Shown: positions 22,093 to 33,187, counted from the first letter of the stretch. The stretch: DNA of 33,746 nucleotides from Silene noctiflora (GCA_009801015.1 VHZZ01006851.1:9614-43359); one strand, 5' to 3'. Made by a program: numbers and translations. The notes: generated by a model not told the origin, from the letters alone.

Positions 22093-22372
22093 AACGAAAT
22101 AAACCTAGCCATACTTAATAAGAATTTCCTTAATTTCCTATATTACATTCTACTTCTTGCCCAAGCTTTACCAAATTGTTATCATGCTACAACAAAAGAA
22201 GTCATGGTGCTACACTGCTAAACCACCGCACCAAATCAAAGTGGTTTTAAGAACAGGTGTGATGAGCAAAAACATAAGAAAGTTAGCGTGTGTTTTTTTA
22301 CAAGAAAAAAAATATTGAAGGAGCAGAGAATAAAAGCAAGGGCAGAGGACAAGAAGCCATTAAACTACTCAC

Positions 22373-22442
22373 TGAATGTCCATGAAGTAGAATGTATATA
22401 GAGAGCTAATGAGGAAGCTTTCATTTGAATCAAGATCCTCAT
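22373..22442 (-). CDS. Tentative first coding exon of the SAM carrier
   Basis: The first certain carrier exon (from 21732) begins in phase 1, so an upstream exon ending with one spare base is needed. On the minus strand a strong donor, TTCA then GTGAGT, lies at 22373/22372. The frame ending there is open back to ATG codons at 22442 (MRILIQMKASS...) and 22424. Joining gives an Asn at the junction and a total of 325 or 319 residues, the normal size for the family. The sequence has a mildly hydrophobic, Ser-bearing N-terminus compatible with a targeting peptide. I do not recognise it by homology, so another exon farther upstream is possible. Confidence 0.38.
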
Positions 22443-23232
22443 AACTAGAACCAGATTCCTAATGTTCTAACTCTTTTTTTCCAATCCTGTTTTCTATCAT
22501 CACCTTTGAAGTTTGGTCACGGGTCTACATTCCACCCTCAGACGCACTAACTCCTCTAGGTTTATTTTTCCAGAACCACAGCCTTTTCGCGAAAAACTAC
22601 AACTGGTAAAATGACATCACTATTATCATGCATGTTTCCAGCAAGGCCATCTTCGATATATATAGTCCTTGACCATGCTCCACAAGAAAAGAAATATCTG
22701 ACACTTGGAGGATAGAGTTATTACTCTATTTGTTTAGTTTGTTTACTCGACTAGCAGATTTTATTTGACACTGTCTACAATAATTTCACAAAATCAACAA
22801 TAACATGAGACACCAGTTCATTGATCATTATTGTCAACAATCCCAAACACCAAGACGCCCAACATTCTCAAGTTGAAGAAAAAGTATTAGATAGAGCGAT
22901 TCAAAGTGTTAAAAAGTGTACATGCCTTAGACGTGGTAATGGGTATTTCGGTCAGGTAATTTCGCTATATTATGCACTTTAAGCTGAGTCGGGCATGACT
23001 GTAAATAGCGAAATTTTGAATTAAATTACACACACATATGCAATGGCAGACTTAGGGGGGTAGGAGGGGCACTCGCCTCCGCTGGCCGAGGAAAATTTCT
23101 TAAGTTTTTAGTTAAAATGGCCGATTTTTTCAGGTTTATGTTATGACATTACTTGTTCGCCCTCGCTAAGATTTTTTTGCCCCTCTTAACCGTAAATTCT
23201 AGCTCGAAACTAAAAACCCCAAACTTGGCAAT

Positions 23233-23683
23233 GGGGTGAACTAAGTCAACAAAATGTCCCACTCATCGCGATTTTAAGTCACCTAATCTTATTATCAGTT
23301 AATGAATAAGTGAGCATGATTAGAAAATAGCCACATTTTGAATTGGTTGATTAATTGAGAAGGTTAGCCTAAAGAAAGACAACCCATTTAAAAATAATAT
23401 GAGCGTGGAGAGTGCGGAATCAATAATTATATTAAGAAGACATGATAATCAATCAATCTGACTGATTCAACCAAAATAATGATTAGTCAATAATCATTAT
23501 CCGATAGGGTGAATTTAGTCAACATAATGTGTCACTCAATATACAGTAGACAATTAATTAATTAATCATCAGGAAGTCTTGCTTGCTTAAGACGGAGTAT
23601 ATGTCTTAAATCTTAAAACGGGACAAATAGTACCCACATGGTGGTAATTTGAATTGGGTGATTAATTGACAAAGTTAGCACAA
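23233..23683 (+). repeat. Diverged direct duplication
   Basis: The block GGGTGAACTAAGTCAACAAAATG at about 23233 recurs, diverged, at about 23507 as GGGTGAATTTAGTCAACATAATG. The block TTTGAATTGGTTGATTAATTGA at about 23337 recurs near 23646 as TTTGAATTGGGTGATTAATTGA. The offsets (about 274 and 308) differ, so insertions have accumulated in the second copy. Confidence 0.6.
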
Positions 23684-23689
23684 AGTGGA

Positions 23690-23929
23690 CAGTTTAATCA
23701 AAAAAATGAAGAGCATAAATTAAAGGAAGAGAATACTATAGAAAAGCAGAGATTATTAAAGGACGACAATAATGGTGTAGTAGAAAAGAAAAAGGGAAAT
23801 GTGCAGACTGACCAGCTGATGTATTTCCAGTTGTTTGAGGATCCATTGCAACTTTTTCTGGGTAATGGACGTCAGGAATTTTCCCGGATTCCAGCTCAGG
23901 TGACACCATTCAATTGGGGACTTATTTAG
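23690..23929 (+). other. Unassigned open frame, possible gene fragment
   Basis: An open frame of about 80 codons has a charged, Glu/Lys/Asn-rich first half and a second half reading FEDPLQLFLGNGRQEF that looks more protein-like than surrounding shadows. There is no in-frame ATG near its start and only one inside the second half. A plausible splice donor (CTCAG then GTGACA) follows it. I do not recognise the family and see no partner exons. It may be a captured or decayed exon. Confidence 0.2.
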
Positions 23930-24564
23930 AGATGGAACTTGGCACGTTGGTTAGTGGGCTTGGCCCAGCTTTACACGTCTCGATTTTAACACGGTCTCAT
24001 ATGGTACGATGTATAATGGGTCACGTGTCGTAGCAAGGCCTTCATTTGACCTAAACCACCATGTTTTAGTCCACTAGAGGCATGGTGGACTGGCCCTCAA
24101 CACAGCCCAAAAAAATCGAGAAAAAATCAAACCCTAACTTGAACCAACAAACCTGAAATAGTCCCATAACTAAAAATGACCGAACCATCTCGAAAATAAA
24201 TTGACCCCATTCGATTCCGGCTCGACTAACCGCATTTGTCATGTCTAATTATACAAGCTCATTTAAATTCGGGTTTAATGTTGTAGGCCATTACCAGTAT
24301 TGTCGCCTTTTTGGACATTTATTAAAAGTGAGAGTTATCAGCATCCCTTCCTTCCACTACCTTCACAAAATCGATAAGTGATTTTTGATTATTATATCAA
24401 AACCAGCATCAGAGTATGTGAGACAAATTGATTTTATCCCCTTTATTCAATTTTAAATACATTATTTCCCCTTTGCCACAATTGACAAATGCATATTGCA
24501 ACATAAATTTGTTTAATTTTAAATTATTAGAAAAGATAAAATTCTTATCATACTTACATAAAGA

Positions 24565-24986
24565 TTAGTGTAGATCTCGCGCATACGCGGTAAATATAGA
24601 AGTTTTACATTTTATCGTATTACTTATAAAAATTTCAAATCGGCATCGTAAATTTTCATATTTTATCTCATTGTATGAGAAAAAAAATTAATCTCAAAAC
24701 TAATAAAGAGAAAATGTTATGAAATATGTATATTAATGAAAATGTTTTTTATCTTTCAAAACCAACGATATCATTTTATAAATTTTATTAAATTATTATA
24801 ATGATTTTTTTTTGTCAAAAATAGTTTATATTTAGTTTTATACATAAGTATGCGTTAGGTGAAACGACTATTAATTTTTTAATGAAAAGGATTAGTTTAA
24901 TAAAAGAAACATTTATTTCCATATTTGAGTGAATGCATTTTGGCGGGAAAATTTTTCGGGGTGCCTATTCTTTTAGTATATAGGGA
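24565..24986 (-). mobile_element. Non-autonomous Helitron
   Basis: On the minus strand the 422-bp element starts TCCCTATATACTAAAAGAAT and ends with a small GC stem-loop (CGCG-TATG-CGCG), nine bases, then CTAA. The flanking bases are A on its 5' side and T on its 3' side, the AT insertion site used by Helitrons, with no target duplication and no inverted repeats. TC start, 3' hairpin and CTRR end are the diagnostic set. There is no Rep/helicase frame, so mobility would need another element. Confidence 0.78.
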
Positions 24987-25398
24987 TAAATGAAACAAAA
25001 TTCTGTATAACTATACATAAAGAGTAATAAGTAAAAAATTATCACCCCATCTACCCGTCCCATTAACAAATAAATGATTGAATAAGAGGTAAAAATTTGA
25101 ACGATAATAAAAGAGTTGAATATAGAAATCTAAAACATAGGATGATGAATAAAGAAGAATCGACCGGATCCAAATAAGAGGATAAGATGAAGGTGGAATT
25201 ATTGTACTAGTTATTAGAGTTTGCAAGTTGAGTACCTCGAGTCATCCATTGGCCTACAGTCATAAGTCATAGCCTCCTAATAGGATACACTCAACACGTG
25301 TTAGTGACCCACTTTACCATATGTGAGTATCCAACTAAATATAAGTCCGATCACTACCTTTTTAACCGTCCTCCTTGATTCCCTCTTTTCCATATCTC

Positions 25399-25420
25399 TT
25401 CCTTCCTTCCTTCCTTCCTT
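25399..25420. repeat. TTCC microsatellite
   Basis: Twenty-two bases of TTCC repeats lie in a CT-rich stretch upstream of the choline kinase gene. Pyrimidine tracts of this kind are common in plant 5' leaders, but no function can be assigned. Confidence 0.85.
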
Positions 25421-25553
25421 GAGTTCCTTCCAAGATTCCCTGTCACAATCACACTTTCCCACTTGTCCATCTCCCATTCGCCATTTAATATTCGCCTAAT
25501 TAAATACGGAAAAATAGGGAAGGAATCCCTGCTATTTGCATTGCAACTACAGA

Positions 25554-25648
25554 GTAAGGATACGGTCCTTCCGAGGAGAAAAAGAAAAAGAAATACCCAC
25601 CAAATGGAAAAGGCTTACGTGTAAGGATACGGTCCTTCCGAGGAGAAA
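25554..25648 (+). repeat. Duplicated 28-nt motif
   Basis: A 28-base block opening GTAAGGATACGGTCCTTCCG occurs at 25554-25581 and again, identical, at 25621-25648, a 67-bp offset. The core contains the short palindrome-like GGATACGGTCC. The copies lie in the presumed 5' region of the choline kinase gene. Confidence 0.85.
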
Positions 25649-26140
25649 GATTGTAGTCCGTATCTTCTATGTTTCAAAAAGGTGCAAAATTGGACCAATT
25701 TGGAAGATGAATGATAGATAAGCCAACCGTTACTATAGAAAGTCGTCTATTGTTTTTTTTTTTCCTAGTCAATGTATTCCTTAATTAATTGGTTAAGAAT
25801 CATATTCTTTTGTACCCCATCATTTTCGACATTACCCGTTTACTACTCTAGGCGGTTATCTTTAAAACTTGTTGATTAATCATTTTTAGATATTAGAAGT
25901 CGATACATGTTTAATTTTCAGCTTTACTTCCATGCCATGTTATATTTCGTAATTATGCTTATGACATTGTACGACTACAAGCATAATTACGAATATTCAT
26001 ACTAATTATGTTTATTATGTGCAACCTTTTATTGTTGGTCGTGTCAATTCGTGTTAGGTACTTGTCTTTGCTAAAGAATTTGTTTCTTAGATTGATATTG
26101 ATACTAGTTGACAAAGTCTAATATTCTGCATTTTTACGTT

Positions 26141-26160
26141 CTATATATTAATATATAAAT
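26141..26160 (+). promoter_or_regulatory. Candidate TATA box of the choline kinase gene
   Basis: CTATATATTAATATATAAAT lies about 86-105 bases before the ATG at 26246, a plausible distance for a TATA element with a short leader. No other core promoter element is evident. AT-rich surroundings make chance occurrence possible. Confidence 0.4.
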
Positions 26161-26245
26161 CCTAAGTCTTACAGTAATATTTTGTTTCCCATTGTATCAA
26201 GATACCAAGACTTGAACCAAACTCAAGAACACTCCAATCATTAAA

Positions 26246-29069
26246 ATGGCAATCGAGACGAAAGAGTTCTTAAACGGGTCGCTACCCGAAGAACTGATGC
26301 AGATTCTTGTAACAGTGGCATCAACATGGGAAGATGTGGAAAACCCGAATGAGATTCAAGTTAAGGCTTTAAGTGGAGCCATGACTAATCAAGTTTTTCA
26401 AATAACTTGGCCTACTGAAAATCTTGACCTTCATAGGAAAGTTCTGCTGAGAATCTATGGTGATGGTGTTGATATCTTCTTTAACCGCGATGATGAAATC
26501 AGAACCTTTGAATGCTTGTCTCACCACGGTCAGGGTCCACGCCTTCTTGGCCGATTCGCTCATGGCCGGGTTGAAGAGTTTATCCATGCTAGGGTATGCT
26601 CCAAGAACTTGTTTTATGTTAGCAATTGTATTTTATGATCAAGAGTTGTATGTATATGTTGTCTGTTGGTTAGTTTATTAATTATTTGTCCCAAAAAGAT
26701 AGGGTAGAATGCTAGGTGAAACGTGAATGATGTCAATGATGAAATTGTGGGTCTGACTTTCCACAAATCGTGAATTTTGCCATTGTTAAGAATTTTTATT
26801 GAATTCTTGACTGGATAAACACTTTGTTTACACAATGTCAAGTTAGTAAATTTTGATTTATCAAAACAATTATTTTCACATTACTTGTAAGGGGAAAATC
26901 TGCTGCATGCTTGTTGATAAGATATCAACTTTGTATGAACTATGTTACTGTGACTCGATCATGTAAAAATGTCTAAGTCAGCAAAATACTCGTGTTTTTG
27001 GTTTTATATGAAGTATTCAGGCGTCGTTTCTGAGTGTCTTATTTCTGAGTGTCCAGTATCGGTCACAGTACTAGTTAAATAAATGCTCTGACAAACCACT
27101 TCATTTGTTTGGGGATATCAGACATTATCAGCAGACGATCTACGTGACCCTGAGATATCATCTCTGATTGCAGCTAAAATGAGGGAATTTCACAGCCTTG
27201 ACATGCCTGGCGCAAGAGTTGTTCTCCTTTGGAGCAGAGTCAGGTTGTGCACCCAAGCAAACTCATACGCTTTCTTGTACTGCAACTCCCACTTACACAT
27301 TTTTTTGACAATCGAGTCTTCTATGAAGCCGTCTCATGCCAAGTTTTTGTGTTTTATTTTCATTATTTTGGTTCTATTTAGGCGTTGGCTAAGGAAAGCA
27401 AAGAACTTATGTTCACCATCAGACATAAAGGAGTTTGGATTAGACAGTCTAGACCATGAGATTCAGTTGCTTGAAAAGGCGATCACACGAGATGATCAGG
27501 AAGTTGGATTTTGCCACAATGACCTGCAGTATGGCAACATAATGATGGATGAGGAGGCTAAATCAATCACTCTCATTGTACGCAGTTTTGAAATCATCCC
27601 TTTAATATAAGTATATGTTAACGCTTTGGTTTTTCTTGTTTCAATTTTAGCAATGTTTTTTTTAAGACAGTGAGTTTTGTTCGAGTATATTATAGATGTG
27701 TATCGAGTCACTTTGACATCCTTTCTAGATGTCATGTGGTCGACCTTCTATCGATGAAGTTGATCTTTCCATCCAATATAAGTTTCTTGGTTTTGTGCAG
27801 GACTACGAGTATTCAAGCTATAACCCTATTGCTTATGACCTTGCTAATCACTTCTGTGAGATGGCTGCCAATTATCATTCTGATATGCCTCACATTTTGG
27901 ACTACACTAAATATCCAGGTTAGTTTATGAAAATCTGCACATTAGTTATTATCACAAATTCACAATTCACAAATGATTCTTTCGCTATTTTGTGTGTGAT
28001 TTGTGAGTTGACATTTTTATTTTTCGTGTTATACAGATGAGGAGGAGCGTCGAAGGTTTGTCCATGCGTATTTGAGCTCATCTGGTTAGTCTAGAAATTC
28101 CAGTTTTCACCAATTTCAAGCTGTTATTAACAAAATAACATTTCCTGCAGTAAAAAAATTATTGGCCTAAACTTCTTATAACATTATCAAGTGTCTCAAA
28201 GATTCCGAAAATTGCGGGAACCGATAGGATGCACGCAGTCTTAGACTCTTATCAGTGAAAGCACTAGAAGTCTTTCTAGATGACCCGTGATGGAAATTCA
28301 AACATTACCCAGTACCTCAAAGGCTCCACCTTAGACCCGGTGTTCCATGATGAAATTGCACTGAGATTTGACTCGGCCGACTGCTATTAACATTTAGATT
28401 TATTCATCATAAATTCTAAATATGGTGGTAATTGCATAAGGTCACATCTGACAATAAAGTGTTAACTACCTGACCCTGAAATTAGACTTTTGCAACTCTG
28501 ATATTTTGTAGCCTAGCACATACGGAGTATTCAACAAGAGTACAAGACAAGATTAAAATGACTAGACCAAAGTTTGTCTGTAAATTCAGATATTTCATAC
28601 TGTAATTTCTCGTTGGTTTCACTCATCAGGCCTAATCGTCTCAAAATTCGAAACTTGGTATATATATTCTGCAAGAATACAAATTCTAAATATATAATTT
28701 TCAATAACATGAATATTATCCTTGTCATGTATAACAGGAGAAGAACCTAGTGACAGTGAAGTGGAAGAACTTTTACAACTTGTTGAGAAGTACTCACTTG
28801 CAAACCATCTGTTCTGGGGCCTGTGGGGCTTGATCTCGGTACGCAATTTCGTTCCTTAGTTATTTACGATTTAATCTTTTAAATAAAAAACTTGGCCTTT
28901 GAATACTGGTATTACCACAATGATATTGGACTTGGTTTAACAGGCTAATGTGAATAACATCGAGTTCGATTACAAGGAGTATGCAAGGCAGAGGTTCGAG
29001 CAGTACAGGGTAAAGAAGCCTCAACTCCTTGGTCCATCTCTAGTTCCACTTGATGATATCGAAGCTTGA
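26246..29069 (+). CDS. CK1: Choline/ethanolamine kinase (7 exons, 352 aa)
   Basis: Exons: 26246-26593, 27122-27243, 27382-27577, 27801-27918, 28037-28084, 28738-28838, 28944-29069 (TGA). Total 1059 nt, all GT-AG, in phase. The enzyme phosphorylates choline (and usually ethanolamine) with ATP, the first step of the CDP-choline route to phosphatidylcholine, in the cytosol. The N-terminal lobe includes [15 protein letters not shown] and VLLRIYG (ATP-binding part). The Brenner catalytic motif HNDLQYGN is at about 202-209, with D204 the expected catalytic base. The choline kinase motif [18 protein letters not shown] starts at 223. The C-terminal part has [12 protein letters not shown] and YARQRFEQY, both typical. 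Length matches plant choline kinases (about 350 aa). The ATG at 26246 is chosen because family similarity starts there with MAI. Nothing is missing or truncated. Confidence 0.95.
28180..28370 (-). mobile_element. Two adjacent degenerate Au-like SINE 3' fragments (kinase intron 5)
   Basis: Read on the minus strand, one fragment (about 28301-28370) contains GGAGCCTTTGAGGTACTGGG then TAATG. The next (about 28180-28262) contains GACTGCGTGCATCC, TTCCCGCAATTTTCGGAATC, TTTGAGACACTTG and ATAATG. Both match the 3' part of the SINE family seen elsewhere here. They are antisense to the kinase and lack 5' halves. Confidence 0.5.
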
Positions 29070-29883
29070 TGATACTGATTCTGCATCGATTAAACTGGCT
29101 TGCTTGAATTTTCTCAGTCTTTTTGTAAAGTTGAACAATGTGTAAAAAATTATAAGGTAACGCGAGGGATAAGATAGCTTCAGTTGAGCTAGAACTTGAA
29201 GTGTACTAGACTACTAGTGTTTGTAAATTGTTCTGCCGCAGGTCACAGGTGCCTGGTATTTTCAGTAAATTTAGGTGTTCCTCAATTTCAACAACTCTTA
29301 ATTCGGAAAGATGGACTAAACTGTTCTGCCATACCATAAGATTATTAATGTCTTTATTTGTTTCGTTTGTACAATTGTACCACTATGGATGATGTTACTA
29401 AATTATGACAATCATAATTGTTCTCGGGTCAAATATGTTTGTCAACACGCATGAACTGATATACACAGACGAGTTGTTCTCCCGGTCTCATTGCCCGTGG
29501 TGGCGTGGGGAACTAATTAGTAACGCGATTGAGTAATTAGGACAAAATCAAAATTATAGCATAAAAAACTCAACTTTTCATTGTTTCAGACACGGTGTAC
29601 TTACAACCGATTTAAATAACCATCTTAAAGCAGACCTAATGATGGGGTAAAAGCAAAAGGGACAAAACCCCACTTGATATATGTAGTAATGTAGGTGATG
29701 ATGCAGCCAGTAGGTAGTACGTGGCTGATTCTGAAACCTGTCATTGAGTTTGAAAAGTAGACAGCAACTTAATAGACGTATATATGCACATGTATGATCT
29801 TCTATCTTCCATTTATCTGTAATAAAACCCTATTGATGCTAGAAGTACAGTTACAATTGCATCTTTCATTGACAAATTTGACC
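29070..29883. other. Intergenic spacer, kinase 3' UTR to SDR promoter
   Basis: This is 814 bases between tandem plus-strand genes. It should carry the kinase 3' UTR and terminator and the SDR promoter and leader. An AATAAAA word at about 29820 lies too close to the SDR start to be the kinase signal with confidence. No other gene, RNA or bounded repeat is visible. Confidence 0.5.
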
Positions 29884-32800
29884 ATGTTTCTCATCAAGGT
29901 ATCTTAATTATCTCCCAACTTAATCCCTTCTGTTTATCATTTTTAATTTATCTGTTTCACTTTTATTATTATGTTGCATAATTACTCTAGGCATGGAGAG
30001 TTGCAGCTTTTGGTGCCTATGGTTACCTTCACTTCACTAAATCTGCCTTCTTGTATGTCTACCTCAACACTATTTTGCAGCTACCCTTTTTTTATTTCCC
30101 GTTTTCGCATTGAAATTCAAGTCCTCGCAATGGAATAAAGCTAAATGACTCGCTAATTTGCTAAATTAGTATGTGTCAAATTGAATGTCTTTTAGGAACA
30201 ATTAGAAGATTTCACCTGGGAAAAACATCTCCCCTAATGAGATGATGGCTTCTGTTATAACTGCAATCTTATGAATATTAGTCGAATTTAGGATCGATGC
30301 ATACAATTACTACGACGCTAGGAGGGTATTGTTCTGAACTTGGAACTTAGCTAGCTCTAACCTAACTTGTTTTATTCGTTATGATTCTTATGAGTACACC
30401 ATCTTTAGAGTACTTTTCCCTTGCTCTTCTCTTTTGCCAATTACATTTCCAGACATCCAATGTTCCGCGGTTTACTGAAACTGCCAGTGGTCTCTTTTAT
30501 TTTTGAGATTCGGCGTTCATCTACTTGATTGTGCTCCTAAGGAATGTTTATGTAAATATGTAAATGAATTTTTTTTCTTCACCATGCTCTATAACATCTT
30601 TATCCATCATGAAGGGAACATTCAAAAAACTTTAAACTGGAAGATATGCAAGCACGAATGGACGGGAAAAATTGTATTGTTACAGGTGCAAATTCTGGCA
30701 TTGGGCTTTCGACTGCTGAGGGCCTTGCTTCAAGGTATATTAATCAAGACATTGTGGTTTATATGTTATATTTTTGGTTATCTATTATATTTACACATTC
30801 TTATGGTCATAGATTCGAAGTGAAACGATGAACTATCTCCATCAATTTATGTCTTTTGTTTTTACAGGGGAGCATCTGTTTACATGGTTTGTCGCAGTAA
30901 GGAGAGGGGAGAAGTTGCTCTTTCTAAAATACAATCAGCTACGGGAAACCAGAACGTTTACTTAGAGGTATAAAGCGTACCTTGTTTCTTGTACAGAAAT
31001 TTATCATAATACTCCGTGTAATTCTTGATGTGCCTTTGAGTGGTTTCCAGATTTCATTTTATTAGCTTGAAAAATCAAGCCTTTAAGATGACTCTCTGCA
31101 GGACGCTAGTCTAAATTAGGACCAGCAATTCGAGCCCAAACAACTGACTTGGCCAGCTGGCCTCCATCCAGTCCTGTTCTGGCCTGCTTGGGGCTGGATT
31201 CGGCCTGGCTAAATAAACCCTCGCAACTGGCCTAGCCTGATCCATACTTTGCGCCACCTTACATCTTGGCACAGCCCATGATGACCTCTAAAATGTGCTC
31301 CCTCCCTTCAAATCCAAACACCCACCTTTTTTGTGAGAGGGATTTTGAATATATGGGGTGTTTGGATTTGAAGAAAGCGTTAGTATTTTGCTGATTACAA
31401 TTGTTTCCTGAATCATCTGTACAGATTTGTGATCTCTCTTCAGTAAATGCAATTAAGACACTTGCTGCAAAGTTTTCTTCAAAGGAAATCCCCGTTCATG
31501 TTCTAGTAAGCTTGCTTTCATATGAGCTGTAATTTCTTTGGGTGCCCTAACTAGTAACTCCTCTAATTACCCAACTTGAACACAACATCCTTTGGTTTCT
31601 ACAGGTCAACAATGCTGGAATTATGGAGGATAAACGCAGCCTAACTCCAGACGGGTAATTCGGACATTCTTTTGTTATTAGAAATATCCCACCCTATTCC
31701 TGCAACATTTTGTCATGCTTTTGTATTTTTCTAATCGATAAATGTTTTTATTTCCAGCTTTGAGATGAGTTTTGCAATAAATGTTTTGGGAACTTATACC
31801 ATTACGCAGTCGATGCTGCCGTTGTTGGAGAAGGCTGCTCCTGATTCTCGAGTTATTACCGTAGCTTCTGGTGGCATGTACAGTTCTCCATTGACTTCAG
31901 ATTTACAGGTAACTGAAATCCAAGGAACAATAGTTCATTAACTCTCTTTCTCTTTTCATTTTACTTTGTCATTTTTCTTTGCTCCTAAACTATCTGTAGC
32001 ATGTCATTGTTTCATCTTAATGAAGTACAGTGAAGAAAACTTTGATGGCACAATGCAATATGCTCGAAACAAACGGGTTCAGGTATGAAAAAGATTTTTT
32101 TTGGCAGCATATGTTTATTTCCTTCCATTCGTCTTCATTCACTATTATGGCATAATAACATGTATGGTCTCTTTAACTTCCACTGTTTCTCGCCATTAAA
32201 TTATGAGTTCATGAGGTTTATGAAAGAACTTCGTCATAACATTATTTTTTTTGGTACATACTTCCTTATAACATTATAAAACTTTTACTGTATTACTTCA
32301 CACGCTGATAAGCAGCATATTTCTAGCAGGTCACGTTTTCCGAAACTGTCGTATCTTTCACATCATATTGAAAAAAGGATATAAATTATTATGATACCTT
32401 TGTTTTGTGCGTCGCAGGTTGCATTAACAGAAAAATGGGCTGAGATGTACAAGGATAAAAGAGTAGGATTTTATGCTATGCATCCAGGTTGGGCAGAGAC
32501 GCCTGGCGTTGCGAAAAGCATGCCTGGATTTGCAGACAGGTAAGAGCCTAAACTCATTGTTTTCAGCTTTCCCAACTAGACTATTAGTGCACAGAAAGTC
32601 TGGTTATGGCGCAATACCGGCGGGGTCTGGGGATGAGTTGAGCTACATCCTCCTAATGCCTGGATATCCGTATCTGAACTTCTGAATGCAAAAGTACACA
32701 ATACTTACTATAGGGAAACCGTGGCATTAAATAGGTGCCAGGAGTAGGTACTGCTTTGGTACCAAAAGTCATTCAACCACATTGTGAAGCTGTGTTTATG

Positions 32801-33187
32801 GTTAATACTTGTTATTAGGCCAGAAAATCTGATTCCAAGCTAGAGTCCAAAACTAATACCTACTTAGTACCAAAGTGACACGTTAAACGCCTTTAATGAA
32901 GGTTGATCAAAGTTTTGCGTATGATTCTAAATAATCAAATGTGATTCTATTTTCCTGATATTTTGAGTTATGTCAGGTTATCCGGGAAACTTCGAAGCAG
33001 CGAAGAAGGAGCAGATACTGTAATCTGGTTGGCTTTACAGCCCAAGGAGAGATTAGTGTCTGGTGGATTTTACTTTGACAGGGCTGAAGCACCCAAGCAC
33101 TTGCCATTTACAGCTACTGCTGGATCTCATTCTATCATTGATTCAATAGTGGACACTCTTAAATCCTTATCTGGCATCGCATCGTAG
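29884..33187 (+). CDS. Short-chain dehydrogenase/reductase, DHRS12-like (10 exons, 322 aa)
   Basis: Exons: 29884-29898, 29991-30052, 30615-30734, 30868-30967, 31425-31505, 31605-31654, 31758-31908, 32026-32082, 32418-32539, 32977-33187 (TAG). Total 969 nt, all GT-AG and in phase. It is a classical SDR: cofactor motif TGANSGIG at 49-56, NNAG at 128-131, the Ser-bearing strand VITVASGG (S180), and YARNK giving catalytic Y205 and K209. These predict an NAD(P)-dependent oxidoreductase with a Rossmann fold. The substrate is unknown; human DHRS12 and Arabidopsis At4g09750 (322 aa as I recall) are the relatives. The N-terminal MFLIKAWRVAAFGAYGYLHF may associate with membrane. The first exon codes only five residues, and its ATG context (ACCATG) is good. 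HPGWAETPGV follows the active site as in the family. Confidence 0.93.
31306..31373. mobile_element. Short hairpin MITE in SDR intron 4
   Basis: An 18-bp perfect inverted repeat (CTTCAAATCCAAACACCC and its complement) frames 32 internal bases. The whole unit is 68 bp and would fold into a tight hairpin. Ends reading TTTGGAT resemble the putative MITE at 17404-17605. No target duplication was convincing. The preceding 150 bases form a GGCC/GGCTGG-rich patch of probable repeat origin. Confidence 0.6.

Larger units (their letters stand above)
22443..26245. other. Divergent intergenic region between SAM carrier and choline kinase
   Basis: This 3.8-kb stretch should hold both promoters. It contains a degenerate GGGGCGG-type TE remnant (about 23040-23170), a diverged direct duplication (23233-23680), an unassigned frame (about 23690-23929), a GGCCCAGC-rich patch (about 23940-24130), a Helitron (24565-24986), a TTCC microsatellite and a duplicated 28-nt motif. 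Most of it reads as decayed transposon sequence. Confidence 0.55.

Noticed and set aside
22560-22682. Minus-strand open frame (WSRTIYIEDGLAGN...) as an upstream carrier exon
   Set aside because: It is open for about 38 codons and looks protein-like, but ends in a stop. I found no donor giving the required phase 1 junction and recognise no homology.
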